A stretch of DNA of 64,000 nt from Sunxiuqinia sp965372405 (GCA_965372405.1 CBDVCE010000021.1:1-64000), one strand, 5' to 3'. Numbered from the stretch's first letter, positions 34,563 through 43,398 are shown. The notes: a model not told the origin generated them from the letters alone. Numbers and translations: made by a program.

Positions 34563-35408
34563 ATGTACAGAAAACTTACAATTATTGGAGCTACAGGAAA
34601 GTTAGCAATCCCCATTATTTCTCGCTTACATAATAATGGAGTGGAAATAACTGCTATTGTTCGAAACTTTGAGAAAGCTCAAGAAGTTCTTCCAGAAGGG
34701 ACAGAAATATTGGTTGCTGATTTAGCTGATAAAGAATCACTGGCTAATGCCTTACAAGGAACAGAATATCTATACTTAAATTTGTCTGTTCATGAACCAA
34801 ACGATAAATTTGTACCTGAAATTGATGGTATCAAAAATATTTTAGAGGCCGCAAAAGGAACCCCTCTAAAACAAATACTTAAAATCTCAGGTATTGGAGC
34901 TTTGTATCCAGAATTCAATACCAAAGGAGAAGTTTATGATGCCAATGAAGTACGCTCTATTGGTCACCAATTAATAAAGGAATCAGGTTTTGCATACACC
35001 ATCTTTCATCCAACTTGGTTTTTAAATGCCTTACCTTGGTTTATTAAAGATGGTAAGTTTGTTGTTTACGGTAATGATAAACAAGCTTTTTATTGGACAA
35101 ACACTTCCGATTTTGCAGATCAGATTACAGAAGCTATTGGGAATCAGGCTGCATTTAATCAGGACTTTGCAGTACAGGGAAACAAATCATTTACCTTTAA
35201 AAAAGCTGCCAAACGCTTTCTTGAAGTTTATAATCCTGAGATTGAAATAATAAAAAAGCCTATTACTGAAGAAATGGGACGCTTTGGATTACTACTAAAC
35301 TACTACGCAAATTTTAAGGAAAAATTTGTTGCTGATAAAACCTGGCAGCTCCTTGGCGAACCCAATACAAAGTTTCAAGAATTTGTAACTCAAATATTAA
35401 AAGAATAG
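34563..35408 (+). CDS. NAD(P)-binding NmrA-like/atypical SDR protein
   Basis: The 281-residue protein has an N-terminal Rossmann motif 'IIGATGKLAIPIISRL' (GxxGxxx pattern), then 'VADLADKESLANALQGTEYLYL', a typical NmrA/atypical short-chain dehydrogenase arrangement. The catalytic YxxxK of classical SDRs is not evident, as is common in NmrA-like proteins. It is cytosolic. The substrate is unknown, with no obvious link to the copper and oxidase genes beyond position (22-bp gap). Confidence 0.75.
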   Translation: MYRKLTIIGATGKLAIPIISRLHNNGVEITAIVRNFEKAQEVLPEGTEILVADLADKESLANALQGTEYLYLNLSVHEPNDKFVPEIDGIKNILEAAKGTPLKQILKISGIGALYPEFNTKGEVYDANEVRSIGHQLIKESGFAYTIFHPTWFLNALPWFIKDGKFVVYGNDKQAFYWTNTSDFADQITEAIGNQAAFNQDFAVQGNKSFTFKKAAKRFLEVYNPEIEIIKKPITEEMGRFGLLLNYYANFKEKFVADKTWQLLGEPNTKFQEFVTQILKE

Positions 35409-35447
35409 TTCTTACGATTTTAAAAGAAATTTTTAACGTATCTAAGG

Positions 35448-35480
35448 CAACCTTTTTGGCTGTTTTCTTGTCTAAATAAA
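35448..35480 (+). promoter_or_regulatory. Putative ECF-sigma promoter (GGCAACC / GTCTAA)
   Basis: GGCAACC at about 35446-35452 resembles the -35, and TTGTCTAAAT around 35468-35477 the -10, of ECF sigma-factor promoters in Bacteroidota; they are about 16 bp apart. Transcription would begin only some 15-20 nt before the ATG at 35500. No sigma factor or anti-sigma gene lies in this window. Confidence 0.45.
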
Positions 35481-35500
35481 TAGAAACAAGAAAACAGCCA
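35457..35500. repeat. Perfect 15-bp inverted repeat ending on a start codon
   Basis: TGGCTGTTTTCTTGT (35457-35471) is matched exactly by its reverse complement at 35486-35500, with a 14-bp A/T-rich spacer. The last base of the right arm is the A of the ATG at 35500. The left arm overlaps the spacer and -10 of the putative ECF promoter. Confidence 0.8.
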
Positions 35501-35904
35501 TGAAAACAGTTCCCATTTTTTTAACTTTTTTCTTCATCTCTTGCCTGCTAACCAACGCAGGAAGTGGGCAAACAATGAACATTAAGGGTAAGGTTGTCGA
35601 CAAGAACACCCTTGAACCTCTTACAGGAGTAAATATCAGCCTTGAGAATAACAATTTGGGGATTGGAACAATAACCAATCACAAGGGTGAATTCAGATTG
35701 TGGAATCTACCTCATGATTCGTCAAAAATATTAATTAGTCACAATGGCTACGAAGCATCATTAGTTGAAGTTTCTATTCTTCAGAACCCAGAGAAGAATA
35801 CAATATTTGTAATTAAGCTTGATGAAAAAACTAAGGTCAGCAAAAATAACTCGTCAGAACGCAGACTGGCTTTTATTAAGAAACGATCGATGGCAAAGAA
35901 ATAG
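35500..35904 (+). CDS. Secreted carboxypeptidase-regulatory-like domain protein, probably truncated
   Basis: The 134-residue protein has a signal peptide (about 1-24, 'FFISCLLTNAGSGQ') and one CarboxypepD_reg-like beta-sandwich domain ('NIKGKVVDKNTLEPLTGVNIS', 'GTITNHKGEFRLWNLP'). In Bacteroidota such domains usually begin longer outer-membrane or surface proteins. The frame ends in a basic tail (RLAFIKKRSMAKK) that runs into the IS3 transposase remnant on the other strand, so the original C-terminus was probably lost to the insertion. It may still be secreted as a small protein. Its promoter region holds an ECF-like promoter and an inverted repeat. Confidence 0.6.
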   Translation: MKTVPIFLTFFFISCLLTNAGSGQTMNIKGKVVDKNTLEPLTGVNISLENNNLGIGTITNHKGEFRLWNLPHDSSKILISHNGYEASLVEVSILQNPEKNTIFVIKLDEKTKVSKNNSSERRLAFIKKRSMAKK

Positions 35905-36082
35905 AATAAGCATATTCTGTTGGTGAAAGATAATTTAAAGAGGAATGCCTTCTTTTTATATTATACCATATTTCAATGAATTCGAGTGTTTCCATAACAA
36001 TTGCTTTAGGGTTGATATTATTAAAATGGTCACTTTTACTATCTTCTCCCGTTGCTCCTTCTACATTTTGTAGATTTCCCAA
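35876..36082 (-). pseudogene. IS3-family transposase (OrfB) C-terminal remnant
   Basis: On the minus strand 'ETLEFIEIWYNIKRRHSSLN' followed by YLSPTEY is the hallmark end of IS3-family integrase-type transposases (rve domain C-terminus). Only about 40 residues (roughly 35900-36019) are recognisable; the catalytic DDE core and OrfA are absent. Upstream the frame runs into the palindrome array at 36061-36249, so the element was cut there. It also overlaps the end of the truncated gene at 35500-35904. Confidence 0.8.
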
Positions 36083-36249
36083 ATGTGTTTCCGGGAAGCT
36101 TCAACAATTTGTAGATCGTTCTCCACTGTTCTGCTGAAGCATCTACAAAACGTAGATGATCAATGCTGCTTTGTTGGAGCATCTACAAAATGTAGATGAC
36201 TCCCTGATGAAAGTAAGGAGGATCTACGAATTGTAGCTCCTCCTTACTT
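36061..36249. repeat. Array of five palindromes with 40-41 bp periodicity
   Basis: Five copies of a CTACAAAATGTAG-like palindrome start at 36061, 36102, 36143, 36183 and 36224, so the steps are 41, 41, 40 and 41 bp. The third and fourth copies are perfect 19-bp palindromes (36140-36158, 36180-36198; CATCTAC-N5-GTAGATG). The fifth is embedded in a 17-bp stem (36211-36227 with 36233-36249, one mismatch). Spacers differ but share a GAAG/GGAG flank. There is no cas gene and no identical repeat-unique spacer pattern. Confidence 0.8.
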
Positions 36250-36670
36250 TCTGATATTCACCCTTATTATTCAACGGAAAACATATTGTTTATCCAGTTT
36301 GAATATAAAAGTGGTTGGTATTGTGCTACCGATTGATTTCCATTCCTATTCTTGAATTAAGGCTGTAATAAATTTACGAAATCAGAATTTATCATTAAAA
36401 TAATATTTAGTAAAATATATGAACACCCCCATATTCATGGGGAACATGCCTTTTTTTGACATGAACGGTCTTTTTTAGCTGTTTTATGTTCGATAGAATT
36501 ACTCTTTATGAGTGGTTTTCGAGAATTTGCAGGGGGATATTTTGATGGGGAAGGTTAAAAAAGGCGTTTTTTAGACGGAAATAATTTCCTGCATTTCAAT
36601 TTTAGCTGAGTAACGCTGGTGTGATTCCAGGAGATCACCAACAGAAATGAAAGTTAAATACAACAAATAC
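36250..36670. other. Gene-free stretch with small hairpin
   Basis: About 420 bp with no supportable coding frame. It contains a CCCCAT-ATTC-ATGGGG hairpin (36427-36442) and several T-tracts. Given the IS3 remnant on one side and a REP-like palindrome on the other, it is probably decayed mobile DNA, but no family is recognisable. Confidence 0.4.
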
Positions 36671-36727
36671 GGGTGCAGCGAATTTTATTCGCTGAATTAT
36701 ATAATGCGGATAGAATCCGCATCACCC
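36671..36727. repeat. Nested palindrome (REP/BIME-like element)
   Basis: Outer arms GGGTG (36671-36675) and CACCC (36723-36727) enclose two hairpins: GCGAAT-TTT-ATTCGC (36678-36692) and GCGGAT-AGA-ATCCGC (36706-36720), joined by an A/T-rich linker. A degenerate copy with the same architecture lies at 15100-15145 beside a RAYT transposase relic. Confidence 0.75.
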
Positions 36728-36737
36728 AAGGACTTTC

Positions 36738-36775
36738 TGAAAAAACGAAGGGCTTCACATTTAAGTAAAGCCCTT
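36738..36775 (-). terminator. Intrinsic terminator of the act operon
   Basis: AAGGGCTT (36748-36755) pairs with AAGCCCTT (36768-36775) around a 12-base loop. On the minus strand the stem is followed by a T run (complement of 36740-36745). It lies 27 bp beyond the actF stop. Confidence 0.75.
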
Positions 36776-36802
36776 GTATATCGATATGATTTAAGAAATA
36801 TT

Positions 36803-37963
36803 TTAAAAATGATGATGGATGCTTTCTTGTAAATAAGGATGATTTTTAGGAATAAGGTTTGCTTTAGCAAGATAAGTCATAACAACAAGGCCAAATAATC
36901 CAACAAACCCAAGGAATGTCCCTACTTCAATTAATCCAAATTTGGCTTCGTGAACGGTAGCCGGCCATATCTCATAATACAATTCAGTGTATTGACCAAT
37001 GATTAGTAAGATGATTACTGGCACCATCACAATGCGTGTACGAGAATTTTTACGTGGCATTAGAAAAAAGAAAGGCACTGCCCAGTTCAGCACAATGTTC
37101 ACATAAAACAAAACCTTAAATGCACCATGCCAACGGTGTACATAAAATGCAGTTTCTTCCGGAATATTCCCATACCAAATCAACATAAACTGTGAAAAAT
37201 TGAAATAACCCCAAATAATTGAAAGCATAAACATGTAACGGGTAAAATCATGTAAATGAGAACGGTTCATGACTTTTAAATAACCTGCCCTATTCAATAG
37301 AATAACAATTAAAGTGATGACTGCAGAGCCATGTAAAAAAGCTGCTATAAAAGCTTTGGCAGCAAAAAGTGCACTAAACCAATGTACCTCAAGCGACATA
37401 ATCATATCAACCGAAAAAGCAGAAAAAGTAACTGCAATCACAAAAATGAAAATCTTCGAAAGATGTTCAGAGCGATGAAAATGAGCAATTCCCCCTTCCA
37501 TATCCTCTTTAAGCGAAACCCTACGCATAATTTTAGTGAGTAAAATCCAAAGGGCAAAAAACACGACTATCCGAATTGCAAAAAATGGGAAATTAAGATA
37601 AGGAGATTTATGCTGAATTAGCCGATCAGTAGCAAGCGCTTCTTCATGAGACCATTCGTAAAGTGAATGAACCCCAAAAAGCAAGACAATAAAAAGCACC
37701 GCTGCAAATGGCAGATATGCCGACATGGCTTCAGGAATACGTTTAAAAGCTGCTGACCACCCTGACTGAGTAATATATTGAATGCCGATAAAAAAAGAAG
37801 CTCCAACAGCCAGCGAAACAAAGTAAAAATTGTTGAGCAGGTAGTTCGCCCATCCTCTTACAGGATCAGTCAGAAAAGCAACAGTCAAAGAGATGACGCC
37901 AATAGCGATCAATCCGTAAGCAATGTATTTTAGTTTTTGAGGTACGACAAATCTTTCTTCCAT
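36803..37963 (-). CDS. actF: Alternative complex III subunit ActF
   Basis: ActF is one of the two large membrane subunits of alternative complex III, which oxidises quinol and passes electrons to cytochrome c or directly to an oxidase. The 386-residue protein has about ten helices; motifs such as 'FPFFAIRIVVFFALWILLTK', 'MIMSLEVHWFSALFAAKAF' and 'WGYFNFSQFMLIWYGNIPEE' are characteristic. It closes the act operon before an intrinsic terminator. Confidence 0.92.
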   Translation of the reverse strand: MEERFVVPQKLKYIAYGLIAIGVISLTVAFLTDPVRGWANYLLNNFYFVSLAVGASFFIGIQYITQSGWSAAFKRIPEAMSAYLPFAAVLFIVLLFGVHSLYEWSHEEALATDRLIQHKSPYLNFPFFAIRIVVFFALWILLTKIMRRVSLKEDMEGGIAHFHRSEHLSKIFIFVIAVTFSAFSVDMIMSLEVHWFSALFAAKAFIAAFLHGSAVITLIVILLNRAGYLKVMNRSHLHDFTRYMFMLSIIWGYFNFSQFMLIWYGNIPEETAFYVHRWHGAFKVLFYVNIVLNWAVPFFFLMPRKNSRTRIVMVPVIILLIIGQYTELYYEIWPATVHEAKFGLIEVGTFLGFVGLFGLVVMTYLAKANLIPKNHPYLQESIHHHF

Positions 37964-37985
37964 AAGCTATATATTTTGCCTTTCG

Positions 37986-38555
37986 TTAGTTCTTATGCAA
38001 TTCGTTTTTAATGTATAAAACAGCCTTCCACCGGTCATCTGGTAATATAATTGAACCATGTTCAGCCATTACTCCCCAACCAACCGAAATCACGTGATAG
38101 ATTTCACCATCAGGTGCAATCCGTATTTTATCAGTTAACAGATTTGCTGGAGGATATGGATATTTCTTTGATGTATAAAGTTGCCCCTGTCCATCTCCTG
38201 ATGCCCCATGGCAACTTGAACAGTAAATATCATATACCATTTTACCACGTTCCATATTATCGGGTGTAGCTAATAATGGGTTTTCAAGTGACTGCCCTGC
38301 CAGCATTCGATCTTCATCGGTTTTTATATACATGTAAGGCATAAACCCTCGGGGAATTGTTCCCTCAATATTTGTTTGCATGGTTTTACCATCCTTAAAA
38401 TTTGGGTTCGCCGTGTAGCTTTCATAAGCAGGAGAAGTCACCATGTCATCAAAATACTGCCATCCCGGATTGTTCCGGTTATGATCGCAAGATGATAAGG
38501 TAATTATCAAAACTGCTAAAGCTAAAAATTGTATTCCACGTTTTAGGTTCATCAT
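37986..38555 (-). CDS. actE: Alternative complex III monohaem cytochrome c ActE
   Basis: ActE carries the haem c that is the probable exit point of electrons from the complex. The 189-residue protein is a lipoprotein (lipobox ending at Cys23 in 'TLSSC') with one haem site, CSSCH, at 112-116, a probable Met axial ligand in 'VGWGVMAEHG', and the ActE-specific 'MTSPAYESY' and 'EGTIPRGFMPY' segments. It is anchored to the periplasmic side of the inner membrane. It lies 21 bp after actD and 22 bp before actF. Confidence 0.93.
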   Translation of the reverse strand: MMNLKRGIQFLALAVLIITLSSCDHNRNNPGWQYFDDMVTSPAYESYTANPNFKDGKTMQTNIEGTIPRGFMPYMYIKTDEDRMLAGQSLENPLLATPDNMERGKMVYDIYCSSCHGASGDGQGQLYTSKKYPYPPANLLTDKIRIAPDGEIYHVISVGWGVMAEHGSIILPDDRWKAVLYIKNELHKN

Positions 38556-38576
38556 ATTCTTGTTTGAACAGGTTCT

Positions 38577-39050
38577 TTAATAAACTTCGGATGCCCCGTT
38601 TTCTTTCAGTAAACTCTCAATGTCTTTATCGTCCGATTCAATTACCATCACAAATTTGTCATCCGTTGCACGGATATCAACAATTTTCGCCTCTTTCCCT
38701 GGAAAAATCTTAGCTCGGATCGAAAAGGTAAATAGAGTCAGCAACGTAATAATTAAAATGGTAGCTACTATGGTCACTACAAAAAACGAAGGGAAGGTAT
38801 TAAAAGGCTTTCCTCCAAAATTAAGTGGCCAGCTAATTACGGCCGCATAATACATACCGCCCATAACGGCCACAGCACCAAACAAACCATAAAAGAAGGC
38901 TGCATGGGTGATACGGGTTTTATTGCCCATTCCTTCTAAAATTTCATGAATGGGATATGGTGTGTAAACCTCATTAATCTTCACACCTTTGGCTTTTACT
39001 TTGTCAAAAGCTCCAACCAAATCAAATTCGTTATCAAATACACCAACCAT
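38577..39050 (-). CDS. actD: Alternative complex III subunit ActD (DUF3341)
   Basis: The 157-residue protein matches DUF3341/ActD. A cytosolic N-terminal domain starts 'MVGVFDNEFDLVGAFDKVKA' with 'VYTPYPIHEI'. Two transmembrane helices (about 48-70 and 82-108) and a short C-terminal domain follow. It is a structural subunit lacking cofactors. It starts 3 bp after actC. Confidence 0.92.
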   Translation of the reverse strand: MVGVFDNEFDLVGAFDKVKAKGVKINEVYTPYPIHEILEGMGNKTRITHAAFFYGLFGAVAVMGGMYYAAVISWPLNFGGKPFNTFPSFFVVTIVATILIITLLTLFTFSIRAKIFPGKEAKIVDIRATDDKFVMVIESDDKDIESLLKENGASEVY

Positions 39051-39053
39051 AAT

Positions 39054-40433
39054 TTATTCGTTATGATGTTCTTTAAGTTCCATCGGTTTATCAAACTTCG
39101 CTACACTTTTAACCTCAGATACTGCGATCATTGGTATGTAACGGAAGAACAAGAGCACACCTGCTGAGAACATTCCAAGTGTTCCAACAAAAAAGCCAAT
39201 CTCAATAATTGTAGGCGAATAAGTTGCCCAGTTAGCTGGCAGGTAATTTTTCGTAAGTGATGTAACAACAATATTGAAACGCTCAAACCACATTCCTATA
39301 TTGATTAAAATTGAAATGATAAAAACTATCCATATCCTGCGACGAACAGCTTTAAACCAGAAAAATTGAGGGACAACTGCATTGAAAATAAACATTGCCC
39401 AAAACTGAAGTGCGTAATCACCCGTTATTCGATTTCGGAAAAAAGTATACATTTCATATTCCGATCCAGAATACCAGGCCATAAAGATCTCAGTTAAATA
39501 AGCAGTTCCCATTATTAGTGAGATAAACACCAATATTCTACAAATTGCGTCCATATGAGAATCGGTAATGAAATCATTCATTTTATAAAGCTTACGCATC
39601 AGTGTTACAAGCGTAAGAACCATTGCAAAACCAGAGAAGATTGCTCCAACTACAAAGTATGGAGGAAAAAGAGTAGTGTGCCAGCCGGGTTCAACAGAAA
39701 CAGCAAAGTCAGTTGATACAATGGAGTGAACAGAAACGACCAATACCGCAGCGATTCCACCCAAAACAAAGCTCAATGCTTCAAATCGTAGCCACTCTTT
39801 GGATGACCCAGTCCAACCAAATGCAAAGAAGCCATAAACAGCCTTTTTAATTTTTGATTTCGCGGTATCTCGAATGGTTGCAAAATCAGGAACCATACCA
39901 AAATACCAGAAACTTGCTGAAATAAGCAGGTAAGCAGAAATTGCAACGAAGTCCCAAAACAATGGTGAGTTAAAATTCACCCAAAGTGGCCCACGCGTAT
40001 TTGGATATGGGAAGACGAAGAAAAATAACCAAGGACGTCCCATGTGTAACAATGGGAAAAGTCCGGCACACGCAACAGCTACGACGGTCATTGCCTCTGC
40101 TGCCCGGTTAATTGCCGTACGCCATTTCTGACGAAGAATTAGAAGGAAAATAGAGAATGCCGTTCCGGCATGCCCAATTCCAATCCACCATACAAAGTTG
40201 ATGATTGCCCAACCCCAGCCAACGGTGTTGTTTACTCCCCAGGTTCCAACTCCTACCGTAATGGTAACATACTTACAATACAATCCCCAGCCAAACATTG
40301 CCAGGCTAACAAATAATGCAATGTACCACCATGTTGGTGTTTTAGCTTCAATTGGAGCTAAAATTTCTTTTGAAATCTGCTTCAGGGATTTATCCCCTGT
40401 TATAAGCTTTCCTCTTACTTCTGTATTATACAT
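39054..40433 (-). CDS. actC: Alternative complex III NrfD-like membrane subunit ActC
   Basis: ActC is the NrfD/PsrC-type ten-helix subunit thought to hold the quinol site of alternative complex III. The 459-residue length matches ActC. Typical segments are 'WIGIGHAGTAFSIFLLILRQKW', 'RAAEAMTVVAVACAGLFPLLHM' and 'GSEYEMYTFFRNRITGDYA'. It is preceded by actB and followed by actD with short gaps. Confidence 0.95.
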   Translation of the reverse strand: MYNTEVRGKLITGDKSLKQISKEILAPIEAKTPTWWYIALFVSLAMFGWGLYCKYVTITVGVGTWGVNNTVGWGWAIINFVWWIGIGHAGTAFSIFLLILRQKWRTAINRAAEAMTVVAVACAGLFPLLHMGRPWLFFFVFPYPNTRGPLWVNFNSPLFWDFVAISAYLLISASFWYFGMVPDFATIRDTAKSKIKKAVYGFFAFGWTGSSKEWLRFEALSFVLGGIAAVLVVSVHSIVSTDFAVSVEPGWHTTLFPPYFVVGAIFSGFAMVLTLVTLMRKLYKMNDFITDSHMDAICRILVFISLIMGTAYLTEIFMAWYSGSEYEMYTFFRNRITGDYALQFWAMFIFNAVVPQFFWFKAVRRRIWIVFIISILINIGMWFERFNIVVTSLTKNYLPANWATYSPTIIEIGFFVGTLGMFSAGVLLFFRYIPMIAVSEVKSVAKFDKPMELKEHHNE

Positions 40434-40455
40434 AGAGTCAAGTTTATTTTATCAA

Positions 40456-43398
40456 TCAGGCTTTATTCCTGACTTTAGTTAAATATCCTACTGATGGTAA
40501 TGTGTGTAACTCTTCCAATAAATGGTAATTACGTTCATCCTTGAACATCTTGCTGATTTTACTTTTCGGATTGTTCAAATCACCAAACACAATTGCATTC
40601 CCGGGACAAGAAGATTGACAGGCAGTCTTAATTTCGCCATCTTCAATCATTCTTCCAGCCAGTTTTGCTTCTTGCTTTTTCTCCTGAATGCGTTGAACAC
40701 ACATTGAACATTTTTCAACTACACCTCGCGAACGAACTGTTACATCTGGGTTAAGAACCATTCTTCCCAGTTCATTATTGGCATTGTAATCAAATTTATC
40801 GTTGTTTACATACTGGTACCAGTTGAAACGACGAACACGATAAGGACAGTTGTTAATACAATATTTAGTCCCCACACAGCGGTTGTAAGCCATTTGATTC
40901 AATCCTTCATCACTGTGAGGAGTTGCAGCTACCGGACAAACATTCTCACAAGGTGCATTGTCACAATGCTGACACATCACTGGTTGATGTGATACTTCCG
41001 GATTGGCAGGATCTTCAGAATAATAACGGTCAATTCTAATCCAGTGCATAATCCGTCTATTGCGAACTTCTTCCTTACCAATTACCTGAATATTATTTTC
41101 AGCCTGACAAGCAATTGCACAATTACCACAACCGGTACATGAATTCAAATCAATGGCCATGCCCCAGTGGTGTCCTTTAAAATCTTTTTCTTCATAAAGT
41201 GACACATGATGTTTTGCGACTTCTTTATGTAACTCGTTTCCGGAAGATTGATCTATCAAATACTTATCAAGATTTGTTTCACGAACAATAGGTCTTCCCT
41301 CCATTGAATTATGAGTTTGAGAAAGAGCCAAAGGATAAGTTTTACCTTCGACGATCTCAAGATCAGCATTTTCAATAAAGTACTTTCGCGCTCCATTTTC
41401 AGCTGAAACATACTCGAACATATTTTCCCCAATCTGCTCTCCTACTTTACCTGCATATGTTCGTCCATATCCTAAAGCAACAGCAATGGTATCTTTGGCT
41501 TGGCCTGGTTGAATAAAGACAGGCATTTCCAATCCATTTATTGTAATAACACTTTCATTGGTTAATCCTTTTTCTTCGGCAAAAGCAACGGGAACAGAGG
41601 CATAATTATCCCAGCTAATCTTCGCAAGCGGATCAGGTAATTCCTGCAACCATGGATTATTGGCGTATTTACCATTTCCAAGGGCAATACTTTCGTAAAG
41701 TATAACTTCTACACCTTGTTTTACGGTGGGAAGTTTATTCGCAGCTTCAACTATACCATCAGAATTATATACTGCCTCAACCGATGTGCCTGGTTCAAAA
41801 ATCCCTTTTTGTAAAGTGGTATTCCAGAACATGCGAAAATCTGTAAATTCTGTTTGTTTTGCAAATTGGTTTTCCTCCCACTGCTGTTTGATAAAATCAC
41901 GATAAGTGACTTCACTTCCACCAGTCCACTTCAACAAACTTTCCTGAACATTTCTGGAATCAAATAATTGCGAGATGGTTGGCTGCCCCAAACTAAATAA
42001 GCCAGCTTTTGGTTCCATATCACTCCACGATTCTAAATAATTTGGCTCAGGAAGAACAAATTGACAAGCTTTAGCAGTTTCATCTTTTCGTTCAGCAAAA
42101 GAAACCGAAAGTTCCAGCTTCTCAATTGCTGATTCAATATCTTTTCCTTGAGGATGATCATAAACCGGATTAACTCCCCATGCTAAAAGAGCATTCACTT
42201 TCCCAGCTTTTAGCTCCTCAATCAACGAATTTATTTCTTCATCCACCCCTTGTTTTGTCAACAAAGCTGAGCTCCATAAAATCGTATTTTCGAAGTTGCC
42301 GAGTAGCTGATTAATTCCATTAACCAGCAACTGAATATTTTCATCATTACTCCCCGAAATCACAATTGATTTCTCTTCATTCTGAAGAAGTTCTTCAGCC
42401 AATGATGACACATCAACGGCTGATTTTGAACCTGAAAAAGTTTCAGCGCCTTTCACTTTTGCAATTGCATTGTATAATGCCAAAACAATTCCAGCTTCTT
42501 CTGATGGTTTGATTGGGAAACGTACATCTGCATTTGATCCGGTCAAGCTCATAGCCGACTCAAACTGATAATGCCGAAGCATATCATTTTGCCCATCATC
42601 TAACTTTCTTCGTGATGTATATTGTTTTGTAAATTCAACTGGAGACAGCCAGGTTCCAAGAAAATCAGCACCAAAACTAACCACCAATTGTGATTTATCA
42701 ATTCGATAATCAGGAATGGTTTTTTGACCAAAACTCTTCAAATTTGCATTTAGAATACCTGAAGCAGAAACTGCATCGTACTGAATCCATTCCGCAGAAG
42801 GATATTTATTTAAAAATTCCTGAATAATTACTTTAGTTGATGGAGAAATAATGGTGGAAGTCAGCAATGCAATTTTACCTTCTTTCCCTGAGATTTCACT
42901 TAAAGCCAATTGAATAGCTTTATCTGCCTCTTCCCACGAAGTTGTTTTTCCTTTTAGTTGTGGATGTTTATAGCGAGCACCATCGTATAAATTCAGAATT
43001 GAAGCCTGTACTCGTGCGCTTGTTCCCTGCTGAGAAATTGAGCTCAATTCGTTGCCTTCAATTTTAATAGGTCGTCCTTCCCGAACCTTAACCACCACAC
43101 TGCAATAGTCATTAGCATCAAAATACGAAGAAGCATAATAATTGGCTTTACCAGGATTGATTTCTTCAGGCTTTACCAGGTAAGGGATTGCCTTATCCAC
43201 CGGACGTTTACAACTGGCAACAATAGCAGAAGCAGCAACACTAAAACCAAGTGTTTTTAGAAAATCCCGCCTGGAATTTCCGCTAGCCGCTTTTTCCTTA
43301 TATAATAAGCTTTTTTGTCTGGCTTCATCTCTGGCTTCACTAATTCGCAAAGCTTTCGGATCTTCCAGTTCTTCAAGACTTCTCCAATAGGTCTTCAT
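40456..43398 (-). CDS. actB: Alternative complex III molybdopterin-oxidoreductase-like iron-sulfur subunit ActB
   Basis: ActB fuses a molybdopterin-oxidoreductase-like domain that in this family lacks the molybdenum cofactor (about residues 45-740) with a ferredoxin domain (about 745-980). The 980-residue protein has a twin-arginine-like leader placed internally, 'SRRDFLKTLGFSVAASA', so it is probably exported folded. Cys motifs for four clusters are visible: 'CTGCGNCAIACQAEN', 'CQHCDNAPCENVCP', 'CVGTKYCINNCPYRVRRF' and 'CSMCVQRI' with 'CQSSCPGNAI'. It carries electrons between the quinol site and the haems. Confidence 0.95.
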   Translation of the reverse strand: MKTYWRSLEELEDPKALRISEARDEARQKSLLYKEKAASGNSRRDFLKTLGFSVAASAIVASCKRPVDKAIPYLVKPEEINPGKANYYASSYFDANDYCSVVVKVREGRPIKIEGNELSSISQQGTSARVQASILNLYDGARYKHPQLKGKTTSWEEADKAIQLALSEISGKEGKIALLTSTIISPSTKVIIQEFLNKYPSAEWIQYDAVSASGILNANLKSFGQKTIPDYRIDKSQLVVSFGADFLGTWLSPVEFTKQYTSRRKLDDGQNDMLRHYQFESAMSLTGSNADVRFPIKPSEEAGIVLALYNAIAKVKGAETFSGSKSAVDVSSLAEELLQNEEKSIVISGSNDENIQLLVNGINQLLGNFENTILWSSALLTKQGVDEEINSLIEELKAGKVNALLAWGVNPVYDHPQGKDIESAIEKLELSVSFAERKDETAKACQFVLPEPNYLESWSDMEPKAGLFSLGQPTISQLFDSRNVQESLLKWTGGSEVTYRDFIKQQWEENQFAKQTEFTDFRMFWNTTLQKGIFEPGTSVEAVYNSDGIVEAANKLPTVKQGVEVILYESIALGNGKYANNPWLQELPDPLAKISWDNYASVPVAFAEEKGLTNESVITINGLEMPVFIQPGQAKDTIAVALGYGRTYAGKVGEQIGENMFEYVSAENGARKYFIENADLEIVEGKTYPLALSQTHNSMEGRPIVRETNLDKYLIDQSSGNELHKEVAKHHVSLYEEKDFKGHHWGMAIDLNSCTGCGNCAIACQAENNIQVIGKEEVRNRRIMHWIRIDRYYSEDPANPEVSHQPVMCQHCDNAPCENVCPVAATPHSDEGLNQMAYNRCVGTKYCINNCPYRVRRFNWYQYVNNDKFDYNANNELGRMVLNPDVTVRSRGVVEKCSMCVQRIQEKKQEAKLAGRMIEDGEIKTACQSSCPGNAIVFGDLNNPKSKISKMFKDERNYHLLEELHTLPSVGYLTKVRNKA

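Noticed and set aside
36061..36249. Possible CRISPR array
   Set aside because: The repeats are short palindromes that vary between copies, the spacers share flanking bases, there are only five units, and no cas gene is in the window.
36647..36832. 61-residue plus-strand frame over the REP-like palindrome
   Set aside because: Most of it is the palindrome and the actF terminator; the peptide has no independent support.
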